Source: Lepidostoma basale (taxonomy: Eukaryota; Arthropoda; Insecta; Trichoptera; Lepidostomatidae). From it: a DNA stretch of 64,000 nucleotides. This document shows positions 42,371 through 51,193 of the stretch, piece by piece. How positions within the stretch are numbered: the first letter of the stretch is position 1; every line of letters begins with the position of its first letter. The stretch is taken from NCBI GenBank assembly GCA_022606425.2, contig JAHDVF020000874.1, forward strand, positions 310,001-374,000, given 5' to 3'. A program made the position numbers and the translations under genes. The notes under the pieces were generated by a model. It was not told the DNA's origin and ran no database searches. It was given only the letters and a program-made list of their open reading frames with translations.

Positions 42371-43145
42371 TATTTAAAAGGGCTTTCCTTCAAGATATCT
42401 CAACAAAATCATTTGATTATTTGAGAGTTCATGTTAAAATTTGTACATGAAGCTTAGGTTGAGGCTGCATAAAGGTTGGATGGAACCAAAATATTTCTGC
42501 AAAAATAAAAAGAATGTTTTGTGAAAATACGAAGTGTTATTCAATCTATTCAAATGTGATTCCAAAACATAACGTGTAGGCGAATATAAAAGAAAAATAA
42601 TATACATGTTTTAAATGTATGAGTATTGTTGTTTAACTTTTAAGAGTGTATTAAATTTGAATAAATCTAGTTACACTTTGTATTACAACACGTTTTATTT
42701 TTACTGAACTCAGACATGTTTCAGTTACAAGTAACGTTTATCATTGTAAACAATTAAAAAAATTAAAATAAATTTAATAGGTTAAAATTGTATAAATTGA
42801 TAAAGATTGCTTGTATAAAAATAAAAAGTGTTGTAATACAAAGTGTTACTATATTTATTCAAATATGAATCCACAACACAAAGTGAAGGCGAATATAGAA
42901 GAAATTCTTAGTGTATTAAATTGTTCGTATTATTTATATTTAGTGACAGATATGAATAAATCGTCCGCTTTATAAAAAATGCAAACTCTAATGGAAGTAA
43001 TTTGTTTTGACTTGTTGTGGGATGTCAAATGCAAAAAAAGTTAAATCGTAATTTATGTACGTTATCAATACTAAATTATTTAAAAAAAAGCTAACCTTTA
43101 ATCATATTTTTGTTATGTTTAAAGTTTTCTGTAGGTAAACAGAAT
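42371..43145. repeat. Beta-family flanks; otherwise unassigned
   Basis: 'tattcaaatatgaatccacaacacaaagtg' at 42858 and a diverged version at 42551 match the block beside beta units at 40850 and 24340. Minus strand at 42700-42745 reads 'aatgataaacgttacttgta' then ACTGAAACATGTC, a hammerhead-like 3' half with stem GTTAC/GTAAC and a poor core. Confidence 0.5.
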
Positions 43146-43149
43146 AATA

Positions 43150-43435
43150 TCAGTGTAATAGTTATAATAATAAACGTGAATGTTTAATGGTTTTACTATG
43201 TTTTTATTCATATAATCTCTAATACAAATATCAGTTACAAATTTGTTTCGCCTTGCGAGGGCATTTTCAAACTGCCAAAAGCAGCAAACATTTTCAAAAG
43301 CAGTTTGAAAATGCCCTCGCAAGGCGAAACAAATTTGTAACTGATATTTGTATAAGAGATTATATGAATAAAAACATAGTAAAACCATTAAACATTCACG
43401 TTTATTATTATAACTATTATAATGGAGTTTTACCA
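43150..43435. repeat. Hammerhead-like family eta, long palindrome
   Basis: Arms of about 125 bases, 43154-43281 and 43305-43430, nearly perfect reverse complements. Each arm carries the same unit: stem I CAGU..ACUG, UUGAAAA, extra U, stem II GCC-CUCGCAA-GGC, GAAA, stem III AC..GU within ACAAAUUUGU, H17 = A. On the plus strand: core 43305-43311, GAAA 43326-43329, cleavage after 43339, stem I 43301-43304 with 43340-43343. Identical peptide text in frames of both strands is only a consequence of the palindrome. Confidence 0.7.
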
Positions 43436-43439
43436 AACT

Positions 43440-44115
43440 AAAACCTCGACAATTAATAATATCAGTGTAGGTTGTAGGTACAACCCATAAAAGCACACCC
43501 ACGAATGGAGAAATTCAGAACAAAAATATAATCCGCAGCGCTAATGAAAGACGCAACATTTTTCTCTTCTTTTGACGTGTCCTTCTGCCGGGCGAGTACG
43601 CGAAAGATTACAAAGCGTAAACACAATAACAAAGGTTGCTGCAACGATTTTCTCATCACATGACGTCACACGCTCTCGTGTTACGTCACCGCACCCTTTA
43701 CCATTCTCGCCCTCTGCTAATGTGAATTCTTTTTTTGGAGAATAAATTACTGCATCGGATTATGAATAAAACTAACTTATAATATTATGTATAATATTCC
43801 GAAATAGAAACGTTTTAAAAAGTTTATTTACATTAACACAGGATAGTAGAATATAATAAAATTATTTTGTTATTATTCCATATCTTTGCAGTTCTAATGG
43901 ATGGAAAAACGAATAAGGCGACGCCAACCAAATGGACCAAGATATATAATATATTATATTTAAATTCAGTAATAATAAAAACATAAGAACGAAATTTTCA
44001 AACGTTATGTATTAATATGTCACCTATAATAAAATAACATTGATACCGATGTTTGATTTCAGTAAATTAAATTTTACATAATTATTTCCAGATTATTTTT
44101 GTATAGAATCAAGTT
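43440..44115. other. No gene recognised
   Basis: Slightly GC-richer part at 43560-43700, with a 65-codon minus frame of no recognised motif. The remainder is AT-rich. Confidence 0.4.
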
Positions 44116-44119
44116 TAAC

Positions 44120-44260
44120 ACCCTTGATCTGTATGTATATAAAGTACTCAGTTTGCAAAAGTGTCACCAGTCTGTCGATGCCAGCGAGCATGGCGAAACC
44201 GGTCGCTGTCGAAATAAAGTAAAAGTGGAAGTAGTCTGTTATTGAACTGGTATTCGCCAA
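44120..44260 (+). ncRNA. Hammerhead-like motif, family epsilon
   Basis: CTGTCGA 44172-44178, extra T, stem II GCCA (44180-44183) with TGGC (44191-44194), GAAA 44195-44198, stem III AC..GT around CG, C17 = 44204. Stem I: CAGT (44168-44171) with GCTG (44205-44208), one U-G pair. A6 of the consensus is U in every epsilon copy, so either the family tolerates it or all copies descend from a defective parent. Confidence 0.55.
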
Positions 44261-44514
44261 CAATTTTATTCGCCAACAACTTCAAAAAGTAAGCTCATAT
44301 AATGTAACAGAGATCAACAATAAAACCATCAGATTGTCGATGTCACCAACAAATAATTAATAAGTCTTTATAATATATTCTAAGTTATCTCTTTTATAAT
44401 AAAAAAAACATATGAAGGTGATTTCATAATAATGCTATGGTCTTACAAAACCTTTTTTTATTTATTTTTATTTTAGATATTAATACTTGTGGAAGTAAGA
44501 TAAACATTTTTTTG

Positions 44515-45090
44515 AATCCTAAATATAAATTAGAATTAAACACTTTTAAAAACGTTGTATTATATAAAACTACTTTAATTTGAGTCAGGAGCGTCAATCG
44601 GTTTCACTTTGTAACGAGCTTCGTCAAGGCGTCAAAATAAAGTGGTTATGTACAACGTTTTTAAAAGTGTTAAATAACTAACTAACTAACCATCACGCCG
44701 TCTCCCCGAAGGGGTAGGCAGAAAGAATGGACTGCCACACCTTTCTTTCCTGACATATTTCTCTCGCTTCCTCAACATTCATACATCGTGTCATGCACGC
44801 GCGTCGATTTCTCTGACTCCTCACATGGCCGACATTCAATATTTGATTTATTTGATCGTGCCACGTTTTCCTTGGTCTTCCTCTATTTCTGGTTCCATTT
44901 ACATCATTAACATATATTTTTTTACCATTCTTTCTTCATTCATTCTTTCCATATGTCCAAACCATCTTAATGATCCTTTCATTATTTTGTTCATGACACC
45001 ATCATTCGCGCCGCATTCACTTCTTATATTTTCATTCGACACTCTATCATACACAGAAGTGTTAAATTCTAATATTAAATATGTCAAACG
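44515..45090. repeat. Foldback element containing a LINE A insertion
   Basis: Arms 'aattagaattaaacacttttaaaaacg' (from 44530) and 'cgtttttaaaagtgttaaa' (44656) plus 'ttctaatatta' (45068) pair once the LINE is removed. The centre (44588-44635) reads on the minus strand UUGACGAAGC..GUGAAACCGAUUGAC, a relative of the hammerhead-like units. Hence a foldback interrupted later by LINE A. Confidence 0.75.
44676..45056 (-). mobile_element. LINE A 3' fragment with 11-bp TSD
   Basis: The 11-mer aagtgttaaat flanks it at 44665-44675 and 45057-45067. Minus frame: VYDRVSNENIRSECGANDGV, MNKIMKGSLRWFGHMERMNE, ERMVKKYMLMM (frameshift in a T run), then TKENVARSNKSNIEC-type text and RRACMTRCMNVEEAREICQE. It ends in (AACT)n complement at its left. 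One complete insertion, 5'-truncated. Confidence 0.9.
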
Positions 45091-45775
45091 ACCAAATAAA
45101 AGCTTCTTTCCAAAGTCTTAAATTAGAATTAATATTTTTAGGAAAACTATGTTATTTCATTACAATAATAGTTTATTTACAATTATTTTTTTTGAAATAT
45201 TGATGTATTATGTTTACACTTTTATTAGGTAGAATTATTTTATCATTATGAAGTATATATAAAATTTATATCATTCTTCCAAAGATGAAGGTAGATAGAA
45301 AGATGAAGAAGTCGACATACATAAATAGTTTCAAATGAAAAATGTTTTAATTTATATATTTAAAAAAAACGGATATCTTTATCATCTTTACATTCCGACC
45401 AGAGCAAAATTAAAACATTCAAAATGATTTTTTTGAAAATAAATTCAAGCCACCAATTTGGTTCTAAACGATGCGCTGCAGTAAGAAATTATTTTGGATT
45501 TCAGTAATGCAGAGTTATCCGGGAAACAGAATACTGCAAAGTTAATAAGAAACGAACTGTTTCTCTAGAAAGTACACAAGCCACAATTTCCATACTAATG
45601 CCTGCCTGTATGTAGGTCACTGACTATTCACAACTTGTAGGCAAGCTGAAAAAATGTAAAAAGCGCACGCTACAAAAATAAACTTGCCCAAGAAAATGAA
45701 ACAAAACAAAAAGGAGAGAAAATTATAATACATTAAAAAATATTTAATGAAAACTCGGTTTTACAATTAATGTGT
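45091..45775. other. No gene recognised
   Basis: AT-rich; nothing identified. Confidence 0.45.
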
Positions 45776-45779
45776 AAGA

Positions 45780-45900
45780 ATTTACAAATACTTGTTACAA
45801 ATTTGTTTCGCTTTGCAAGGGCATTCACAAATTCAAATGTCCTCGCATGGCGAAACAAATTTGTAAAAAAATATTTATATATTTTTATGTATAAATGAAA
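45780..45900. repeat. Family eta, short palindrome
   Basis: 'acaaatttgtttcgctttgc' (45798-45817) pairs with 'gcatggcgaaacaaatttgt' (45846-45865). Each arm holds GAAACAAATTTGT; the UUGAAAA core is partly retained in the plus arm as 'attcaaatgtcc'. Much shorter arms than at 43150. Confidence 0.6.
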
Positions 45901-45964
45901 AATAACTGTAAAACTGATTAAAGCAATCGCGTTTTGATTATATGTATTACAATATAATCAAGTT

Positions 45965-46085
45965 TTACAACATTTGGTTTTTTGAATGTATACAAATACT
46001 GGATTTTACCCATTACGGGTGTATTAATCATTAAGAATTAATTGTATTGAAGATGTAAATTATTTGGAAACAGAATATAGTTTTA
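45965..46085 (+). repeat. Family F fragment
   Basis: 'gaatgtatacaaatactgg' through 'acccattacgggtg', 'aagaattaattgtatt' and 'ttggaaacagaatatag'. Short, with an internal deletion of the 'ctcaatagagacg' part. Confidence 0.65.
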
Positions 46086-46134
46086 GAAACTAAAAACCGC
46101 AACTATCAATAAAAGATTACGTTATATCGGAATA

Positions 46135-46480
46135 CTTTTCTCGATTCATCAATATTCATACATCGTGTCATGTATGTACGTCAATTTATCCGACTCATCA
46201 CGTTGCCCACTTTCAATATTTAATATTTTTGATCGTGCCACGTTTTCCTCGGTCTGCCTCAATTTCTAGTTCCATTAAAACCGTTAACATATACTTTTCT
46301 TACTATTCTTTTTTAATTCATTCTTTTCAAACCATCTTAACATTACCTTCATTATTTTGTTCGCAACACTTCGTCGCACCGCATTCACTTATTATATTTT
46401 CACCCAACACTTGATTATACGTAGATTTTCCACACTTTTTAAAAAGAGATCTCATTTCTACTGCATTTATTCTACTTTTT
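46135..46480 (-). pseudogene. LINE A fragment
   Basis: Minus strand: AVEMRSLFKKCGKSTYNQVL, GENIISECGATKCCEQNNE, then LEIEADRGKRGTIKNIKY and MTRCMNIDESRK. Two large indels; GHMERM is shortened. Terminus not preserved. Confidence 0.65.
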
Positions 46481-46484
46481 TTTT

Positions 46485-47180
46485 TTTTGCTTGTTCCGTT
46501 TTAAATTGATTCTAATCGATCGAACGATCGTTCTTTCGGTGATGAAGGTAAGAAATATTTTAAACATATCGAGAAAAATAAACTCAAAAGTGGGAAAAAC
46601 ATTATTTCTTTTCTTAAAAAAAATAATGATTCGTACAGAATTATATGCTACGTTCATAAATATTATCTTATTGTTTATTTTTCTTCTTCTTCTAAGAAAT
46701 GTAAAGTCATTTCAAGTCCCCCGACGTTGGATCGGTTTTGAGGCGCCGAAGATGCGCCATACACCCTCTTCCTGTCTGCTATGACCCTAATGGTAAGGTT
46801 TGATCACATTGCCGGGACTCACGGAGCACTCTAGGTCGCAAAGGAGTCGGACTTACTGGAAGTCTTGCAAAGATCTTATTAAACGTTCACTAGTTTGTCA
46901 TGTATATCATATTCAAAACTCTCCACTTCTAACTCTTCTTCCCATGTCTACTAACTCTACTGTTTTTTTTTTCCTAAACCCAACATTTATTCTCTTCTAC
47001 CCCCAACCGTGTCCTGCCTTGCTTACACTATTAATTTAAAGATTTTCCCTTTATATTCCCTTACAGATAAGATAATTGTATTGGCTGTATATACCGTATA
47101 TTTGTGTTTGTCAGTGCGGGGCAAAGAAAGGAAAAAAGCCTGGTGTCTCTTTGATTTTCGTAAATGAAATAACAATTGAT
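46485..47180. other. No gene recognised; GC-richer part 46710-46880
   Basis: A frame at 46800-47039 contains HSRSQRSRTYWKSCKDLIKR, possibly a retroelement tail, without a family match I can name. The 97-codon frame at 46491-46784 shows no motif. Confidence 0.35.
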
Positions 47181-47184
47181 TAAT

Positions 47185-47310
47185 GTCACTCCCGGATAGA
47201 CGGGGAAGGGCCTAGGAACCGAATTAGCGAGGCTGACGAAAGGGCGTCGCTGCGCCTTATAACAGCCTGGAGTAAGCGGTGGGTACCCTTTCTATGTCTA
47301 TGTTGTCATA
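47185..47310 (+). repeat. GC-rich repeat family G
   Basis: 'cccggatagacggggaaggg', 'ctgacgaaagggcgtcgctg', 'cgccttataacagcctgg', 'gtaccctttctatgtc'. Match to 11330-11450 (minus) and 48735-48870. Confidence 0.65.
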
Positions 47311-47845
47311 CCAGGCGGCTTTTCACGGCATTTTATAGGTATCTACATAGCTTACCGCAGGGTATCTTGCACCCCAGCAATAGTAGTAAGTAAGCACTCC
47401 CAGTAATTAAGAGGTTTGGTTGTGTATAATTTATGTTTTTTGTAATTTATTTAGAGTGAATTGAAATCTGTAATAACATGAGTATTGCATACTCGGAGCA
47501 TGCTAGGAAACGCGGACCTCATCAACACCTTACCCGGGAAGATACGACTTGGAATAATTTTGTATTTATAATTCGCTGGACTTGAAAGTTTTCATCTTGA
47601 TATAGTAAATATTCCCTACTTACACTTTCATTCTCTTTGCTCACGGCAGACTCTTCCAGCTGCGAATATTTCAACCATATTTGTTTAGGTCTCACTGAGA
47701 CTTTTTCGCAAGGGACCGGATCAAGAGAGGGAACTTAAAACTTTTACTTAAACAAAAACTGTTTAATTTGGAACACTCTTTATAATAGGTAGCACAATTT
47801 ATTTAAATAGTCCATTGTTTTGTTCGAAACATTATGATATTGAAC
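47311..47845. other. No gene recognised
   Basis: Mixed composition; nothing identified. Confidence 0.4.
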
Positions 47846-47849
47846 ATTG

Positions 47850-48250
47850 TTAACATTCAAAACACTGTTATATATCACAATTTATTTTCATTTAGAGAGT
47901 GTCGCGACAGCTGTTTCGCCCACCGATGTTTGAATCATCAGGTGTTACGATAAAAAGTTACAAATGAAAAGACTGAAAAGAGGCAAAAAACTCATTAGTG
48001 TGGTTAGTCATAGTAAAAATTGAGTATTATTTAATTAAATGAAGTATATTTCGCAAACTTAATTTTTACTATGACTAATCACACTAATGAGCTTTTGCCC
48101 TATAAATAGTAAGTCTTTCATTTGTAACATTAGTTTATTGTGACACCTGATGATACCAACATTGGTTGGCGAAACAGCTGTCGCAACACTCAGTAAATAA
48201 AAATAAATTGTGATTAATAACAGTGTTTTAAATTTTAACAGTAACAATTT
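47850..48250. repeat. Hammerhead-like family alpha, long foldback
   Basis: Arms 47860-48030 (minus) and 48060-48245 (plus) with a short loop near 48031-48058. Plus arm: CTGATGA 48147-48153, extra T, stem II CCAAC-ATTG-GTTGG (plus A/C ends), GAAAC 48171-48175, AGCTGTC, cleavage predicted after 48182. Minus arm: CTGATGA (complement of 47935-47941), weaker stem II, GAAACAGCTGTC (to 47906). Both keep the full core text; stem I is only partly paired. Confidence 0.65.
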
Positions 48251-48254
48251 ATTT

Positions 48255-48320
48255 ATTTAATTCTATAAAATTCTTGCAACAACTGTTTCGGCAACCAATG
48301 TTAGCATCATCAGGTCTTAC
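48255..48320 (-). ncRNA. Hammerhead-like motif, family alpha, single
   Basis: Minus strand: CTGATGA (complement of 48307-48313), extra T, GCTAAC-ATTG-GTTGCC (five of six pairs, one C-C mismatch), GAAACAGTTGTT. The shared end text 'aaataaataaattgttac' follows. It lies head to tail with the foldback at 47850-48250. Confidence 0.55.
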
Positions 48321-48439
48321 AATCAACTCAGTTCAAATACCGAATATTAGTCGATCAAATTTTTGTTTTATATGAGTACAAAATATGATGTCAGTTGGCA
48401 TTTATAAGACCGGAGGTAAGATGCAGCGTGGGAAGATCG

Positions 48440-48600
48440 CGGCTTTGTTAGCTGGACGATGTTTTGAAGGATCTGCAATTGTTGGGAGTCAGATCTGTGG
48501 AGTGGAAATCTAGGGCTCAGGAAAGGGTCAGCTGGAGAATTTTTTGGAGATGGCCTAGATAGACCCAGAACTCTGGAGTTAGAGAGAAGAAGAAATAAAA
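48440..48600 (+). pseudogene. Possible LINE 3' end with GAA tail
   Basis: 'gggagtcagatctgtggag' and 'aggaaagggtcagctggag' resemble the tandem LINE ends at 36350 and 36770; the plus frame reads RWKSRAQERVSWRIFWRWP. It ends 'gagagaagaagaaataaa'. Confidence 0.4.
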
Positions 48601-48734
48601 TAAATTAAATCTTCTTATTCTTTATATGTTGTATTGCTATGTGTGTACGGCGGGACATATAATAGATAGAGAGTAGCGTAGCTTAAATGTGGTATGGGTC
48701 CTCCTTGGTTGCAGATATACATATATTATTATTA

Positions 48735-48870
48735 CAATTTTTTAACGTAAGTCCCGCATGGATGAGGGATGGGCCTAGGGAGTGCACGAGTGAAGCTGAC
48801 GAAAGGCGCCGCTGTGCCTATAACAGCTTCGGGTTATTGGAGGGAGCCCTCTATGGCTCGGCCATATATA
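48735..48870 (+). repeat. GC-rich repeat family G
   Basis: 'cccgcatggatgagggatgg', 'gctgacgaaaggcgccgctg', 'cctataacagcttcggg', 'gagccctctatgg'. Third copy of G; the following 48880-49150 is GC-richer DNA of unknown nature. Confidence 0.65.
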
Positions 48871-48879
48871 TTCTTTAAT

Positions 48880-49155
48880 GTAGACCTTGTGGCCTGTTTC
48901 TCAAGGGTGATTGGCCTCTTGCGAGGTTGATTCCCTGCTGTCGATCCATTTATTTTGTCTGTCCGAGGGTCTTCTGCCTTGTGATTGACCGTGCAGGATA
49001 ATGTGAGGGAGTCTAGATGGACCCATTTTCCTCATGTGTGCATGCTAATGCCTCCTCTTTTACCTCCGTCACCTAACGACATCTTCTATTTGGCATATTT
49101 TCTTCATTCGGTCACGCAGTGTCTTGCCAAAATATTAAAATATGTTAGAATGTAT
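48880..49155. other. No gene recognised
   Basis: A plus frame (48985-49317) covers this and the next element, but shows no motif. Confidence 0.35.
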
Positions 49156-49159
49156 ATAA

Positions 49160-49335
49160 AAAAAGAAGTGCGCGCGGGAGATGCCTATTGGTGGCGATGG
49201 GGCATCACACCGTGTCTCCCGCGAGAGCGTAAAGAGAAGAATGGAGTGCCGCATCGGTTAAAGTGTGGCAGTCTATTCTTTCTGCCCACTTCTTCGGAGA
49301 AACGGCGTGATGGTTAGTTAGTTAGTTAGTTAGTA
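49160..49335 (+). mobile_element. Hairpin-headed SINE-like element with LINE A tail
   Basis: 'gcgcgcgggagatgcctattgg', of which the first part pairs with 'accgtgtctcccgcgag'; then 'agaagaatggagtgccgc', 'gtggcagtctattctttctg', 'gaaacggcgtgatggttag' and (TTAG)4. Fourth copy of this element; the central 'gaggttcgcaac' is deleted. Confidence 0.75.
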
Positions 49336-49935
49336 CGTATATAAAAGAAAATATGTTTGATTGAAATTTCTTTGTAGAAGTTAATTTTAAATAATGATAC
49401 GTAATCCGGAGCTGGTGTGAACCTTTACCAGGCACCAGGCACGGGGCAGTAAAATCGTTTCATTGCTGCCCCTTGAATTAGTAATGCCCGCAGTAACCGC
49501 GTCAGGTATAAAGCTGACAGAGTGATGTGCATGAAAAAACTACGAGAAAAGGGGTTGTTTTACACCCTACTTTGTTTGAATTTTCTTGAGTAATTACCCG
49601 GTCTTATTGCTTTGAAAATACACCACCCTCAATATGCATGAATTTGGGCTCCATGGTAAAGTATTCATTCATATTACGGTAAATTTTACAGCAAATACTA
49701 GTGACAAATTAAGTTATTTAAGCATAACATTTTACAATCATTTATAAAAAAAAATGCAATTAAATTGCAAAAGATGGATGAAAGTACAATAAATCAGTAT
49801 AAATGAGATCTCTTATACGAATGTGTGAAAAATCTGTGTATGAAAGAGTAAAATGTAACCTTATTCTATCTTGTCAACCCCATCTTCGTTTAAACACGAG
49901 GTAAATGAGTCATATAAACAGCAGTGTGTTTGATT
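49336..49935. other. No gene; LINE A scrap at 49780-49860
   Basis: 'agatggatgaaagtacaata' to 'atgagatctcttatacgaatg' and 'ctgtgtatgaaagagt' is a short plus-strand LINE A piece. The rest, including a GC-richer part at 49395-49560, is unassigned. Confidence 0.45.
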
Positions 49936-49939
49936 TTTT

Positions 49940-50030
49940 GCTAATTTGATAATGCCTTGCAGGCGACACATGTCATTCACATAAAATATAATAAAACTTT
50001 TAGAAAACAGACGTTTTCATTGGTATTAAA
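49940..50030 (+). ncRNA. Hammerhead-like motif, family theta
   Basis: TTGATAA 49946-49952, extra T, stem II GCCT (49954-49957) with AGGC (49961-49964), GACA in place of GAAA (49965-49968), stem III AC..GT, C17 = 49974. Stem I AAT (49943-49945) with ATT (49975-49977). Then the theta flank 'cataaaatataataaaac'. U3 and A8 replace C3 and G8. The A13 change probably inactivates this copy. Confidence 0.55.
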
Positions 50031-50283
50031 CATTGTTTAATATAAGTTAGTAATTATTTTTCACTTAACTATTCATATTATTAGTAAAGTAAGTTAGTAT
50101 TATAGTACGCATTGGTTTGTCTTAAAGTCCTTCCTTATTTTTTGGTTCGGTATTCTATCTTACCTAGTCATTACGCAAAATATTTTAAGTAATTACTTAA
50201 TTCATATTTTTAATTGCAATTTCTTGGTAGAAGTTCCTTTTAAATAATGAAAACAAAAAAAATGCGATTTTTTTTATTTTCAT

Positions 50284-50910
50284 ATATTAAGTGTGCTTCC
50301 ACTTGTATTTAGACAAGACTAAAGACTAAAGTCTTCAACCAGTGCGTTTTGCCAGTCATGATGTACGGAGCCGAGACGTGGACATTGACAAAAGGTCTAG
50401 TCTACAGATTCAAGGTTGCCCAGCACGCCATGGAAAGAGCCATGCTTGGAATAACCTTGAGGGACAGATTTAGAAACGAATTTATTCGACAACAAACCAA
50501 GGTGACTGAGGTGGCTCTACGGATATGTGGGCTGAAATGGCGGTGGGCTGGCCATATTTGTCGGAGAACCGACAGCCGATGGGGAAGACGGGTTCTGGAG
50601 TGGAGACCGCGTACAGGATTCCGTAGAGTTGGACGTCCCCCTGCCCGCTGGACCGACGATCTGAAGAGGATTGCTGGACATGGATGGATGGGAGCGGCAA
50701 TGGATAGGGGGCGGTGGCGGGCTTTAGGAGAGGCCTACATTCAGCAGTGGATGACAGACGGCTGATAATGATGATGACTTGTATTTAACGTCGACGGGTT
50801 TCGGCAGCTTGCTTATATCTTTTGATCATAGATGCCCCCGAAGATGGCAGCAAGCTGCTGAAACCGGTCGCCGTTAAACACAAGTGGAAGCAACCTTAAT
50901 ATATAAAAAT
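50284..50910. repeat. Hammerhead-like family zeta foldback with nested RTE
   Basis: 'tatattaagtgtgcttccac' (50284) pairs with 'gtggaagcaaccttaatata' (50883). Without the LINE the arms are contiguous with 'cgacgggtttcggcagcttgc' (minus unit) and the plus unit CCGAAGA 50838-50844, extra T, stem II GCAGC-AA-GCTGC (50847-50858), GAAA 50860-50863, CCGGTC, cleavage predicted after 50869. U4 is C, so the core is imperfect; stem I is weak. Confidence 0.65.
50312..50776 (+). mobile_element. RTE-type LINE 3' end with 11-bp TSD
   Basis: The 11-mer acttgtattta flanks it at 50301-50311 and 50777-50787. Frame 50349-50765: MPVMMYGAETWTLTKGLVYR, FKVAQHAMERAMLGITLRDR, LKWRWAGHICRRTDSRWGRR, VLEWRPRTGFRRVGRPPARW, TDDLKRIAGHGWMGAAMDRG, WRALGEAYIQQWMTDG then stop. 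The AETWTL, MLGI.LRDR, RWAGH, GRPPARWTDD and EAYIQQW motifs are those of the RTE clade C-terminus. The tail is (TGA)n. Open throughout, so the insertion is recent. It lacks the endonuclease and catalytic palm. Confidence 0.93.
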
Positions 50911-50914
50911 AAGT

Positions 50915-51190
50915 ACATTTTGTGTTTATATATTTTTGTTTTCATTACCATTAAATAAGTAATCACATTTTTAATTTTCGGTTCCATGCTTCACTTCTAT
51001 AATATTATCTGCTATATTTACTTCAGACAAAATAATGTATTCATATCGCAGCAATGACTTTGAGTAAACAATTTACTCTGTTTATACGACTAAATACTGT
51101 TGGCTCAGAACTTAAACCAGGTCATTCGAAATTTGGCGGTTTTGAGTTATTAATATCAACGGATTGTTCAACGAATGGGATTTCCAATGC
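50915..51190. other. No gene recognised
   Basis: AT-rich; 'ttccatgcttcacttctat' at 50982 is a LINE A scrap (minus). Confidence 0.4.
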
Positions 51191-51193
51191 TAT

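Noticed and set aside
42697..42745. Hammerhead-like unit on the minus strand (AAUGAUAAACGUUAC..GAAACAUGUC)
   Set aside because: Stem II GUUAC/GUAAC and GAAACAUGUC are present, but positions 3 and 8 are both A and the spacing before stem II is two bases, so the core does not fit; listed only as a flank.
43119..43502. Frames of 127 and 62 codons on opposite strands with identical peptide text
   Set aside because: The identity follows from the palindrome at 43154-43430; nothing suggests a conserved protein.
44588..44640. A further hammerhead family (UUGACGA..GAAACCGAUUGAC)
   Set aside because: Position 17 and stem III cannot be placed convincingly and stem II is weak; kept only as part of the foldback description.
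46800..47039. Frame HSRSQRSRTYWKSCKDLIKR as a retroelement domain
   Set aside because: Too short and without a family motif to name; left as unassigned.
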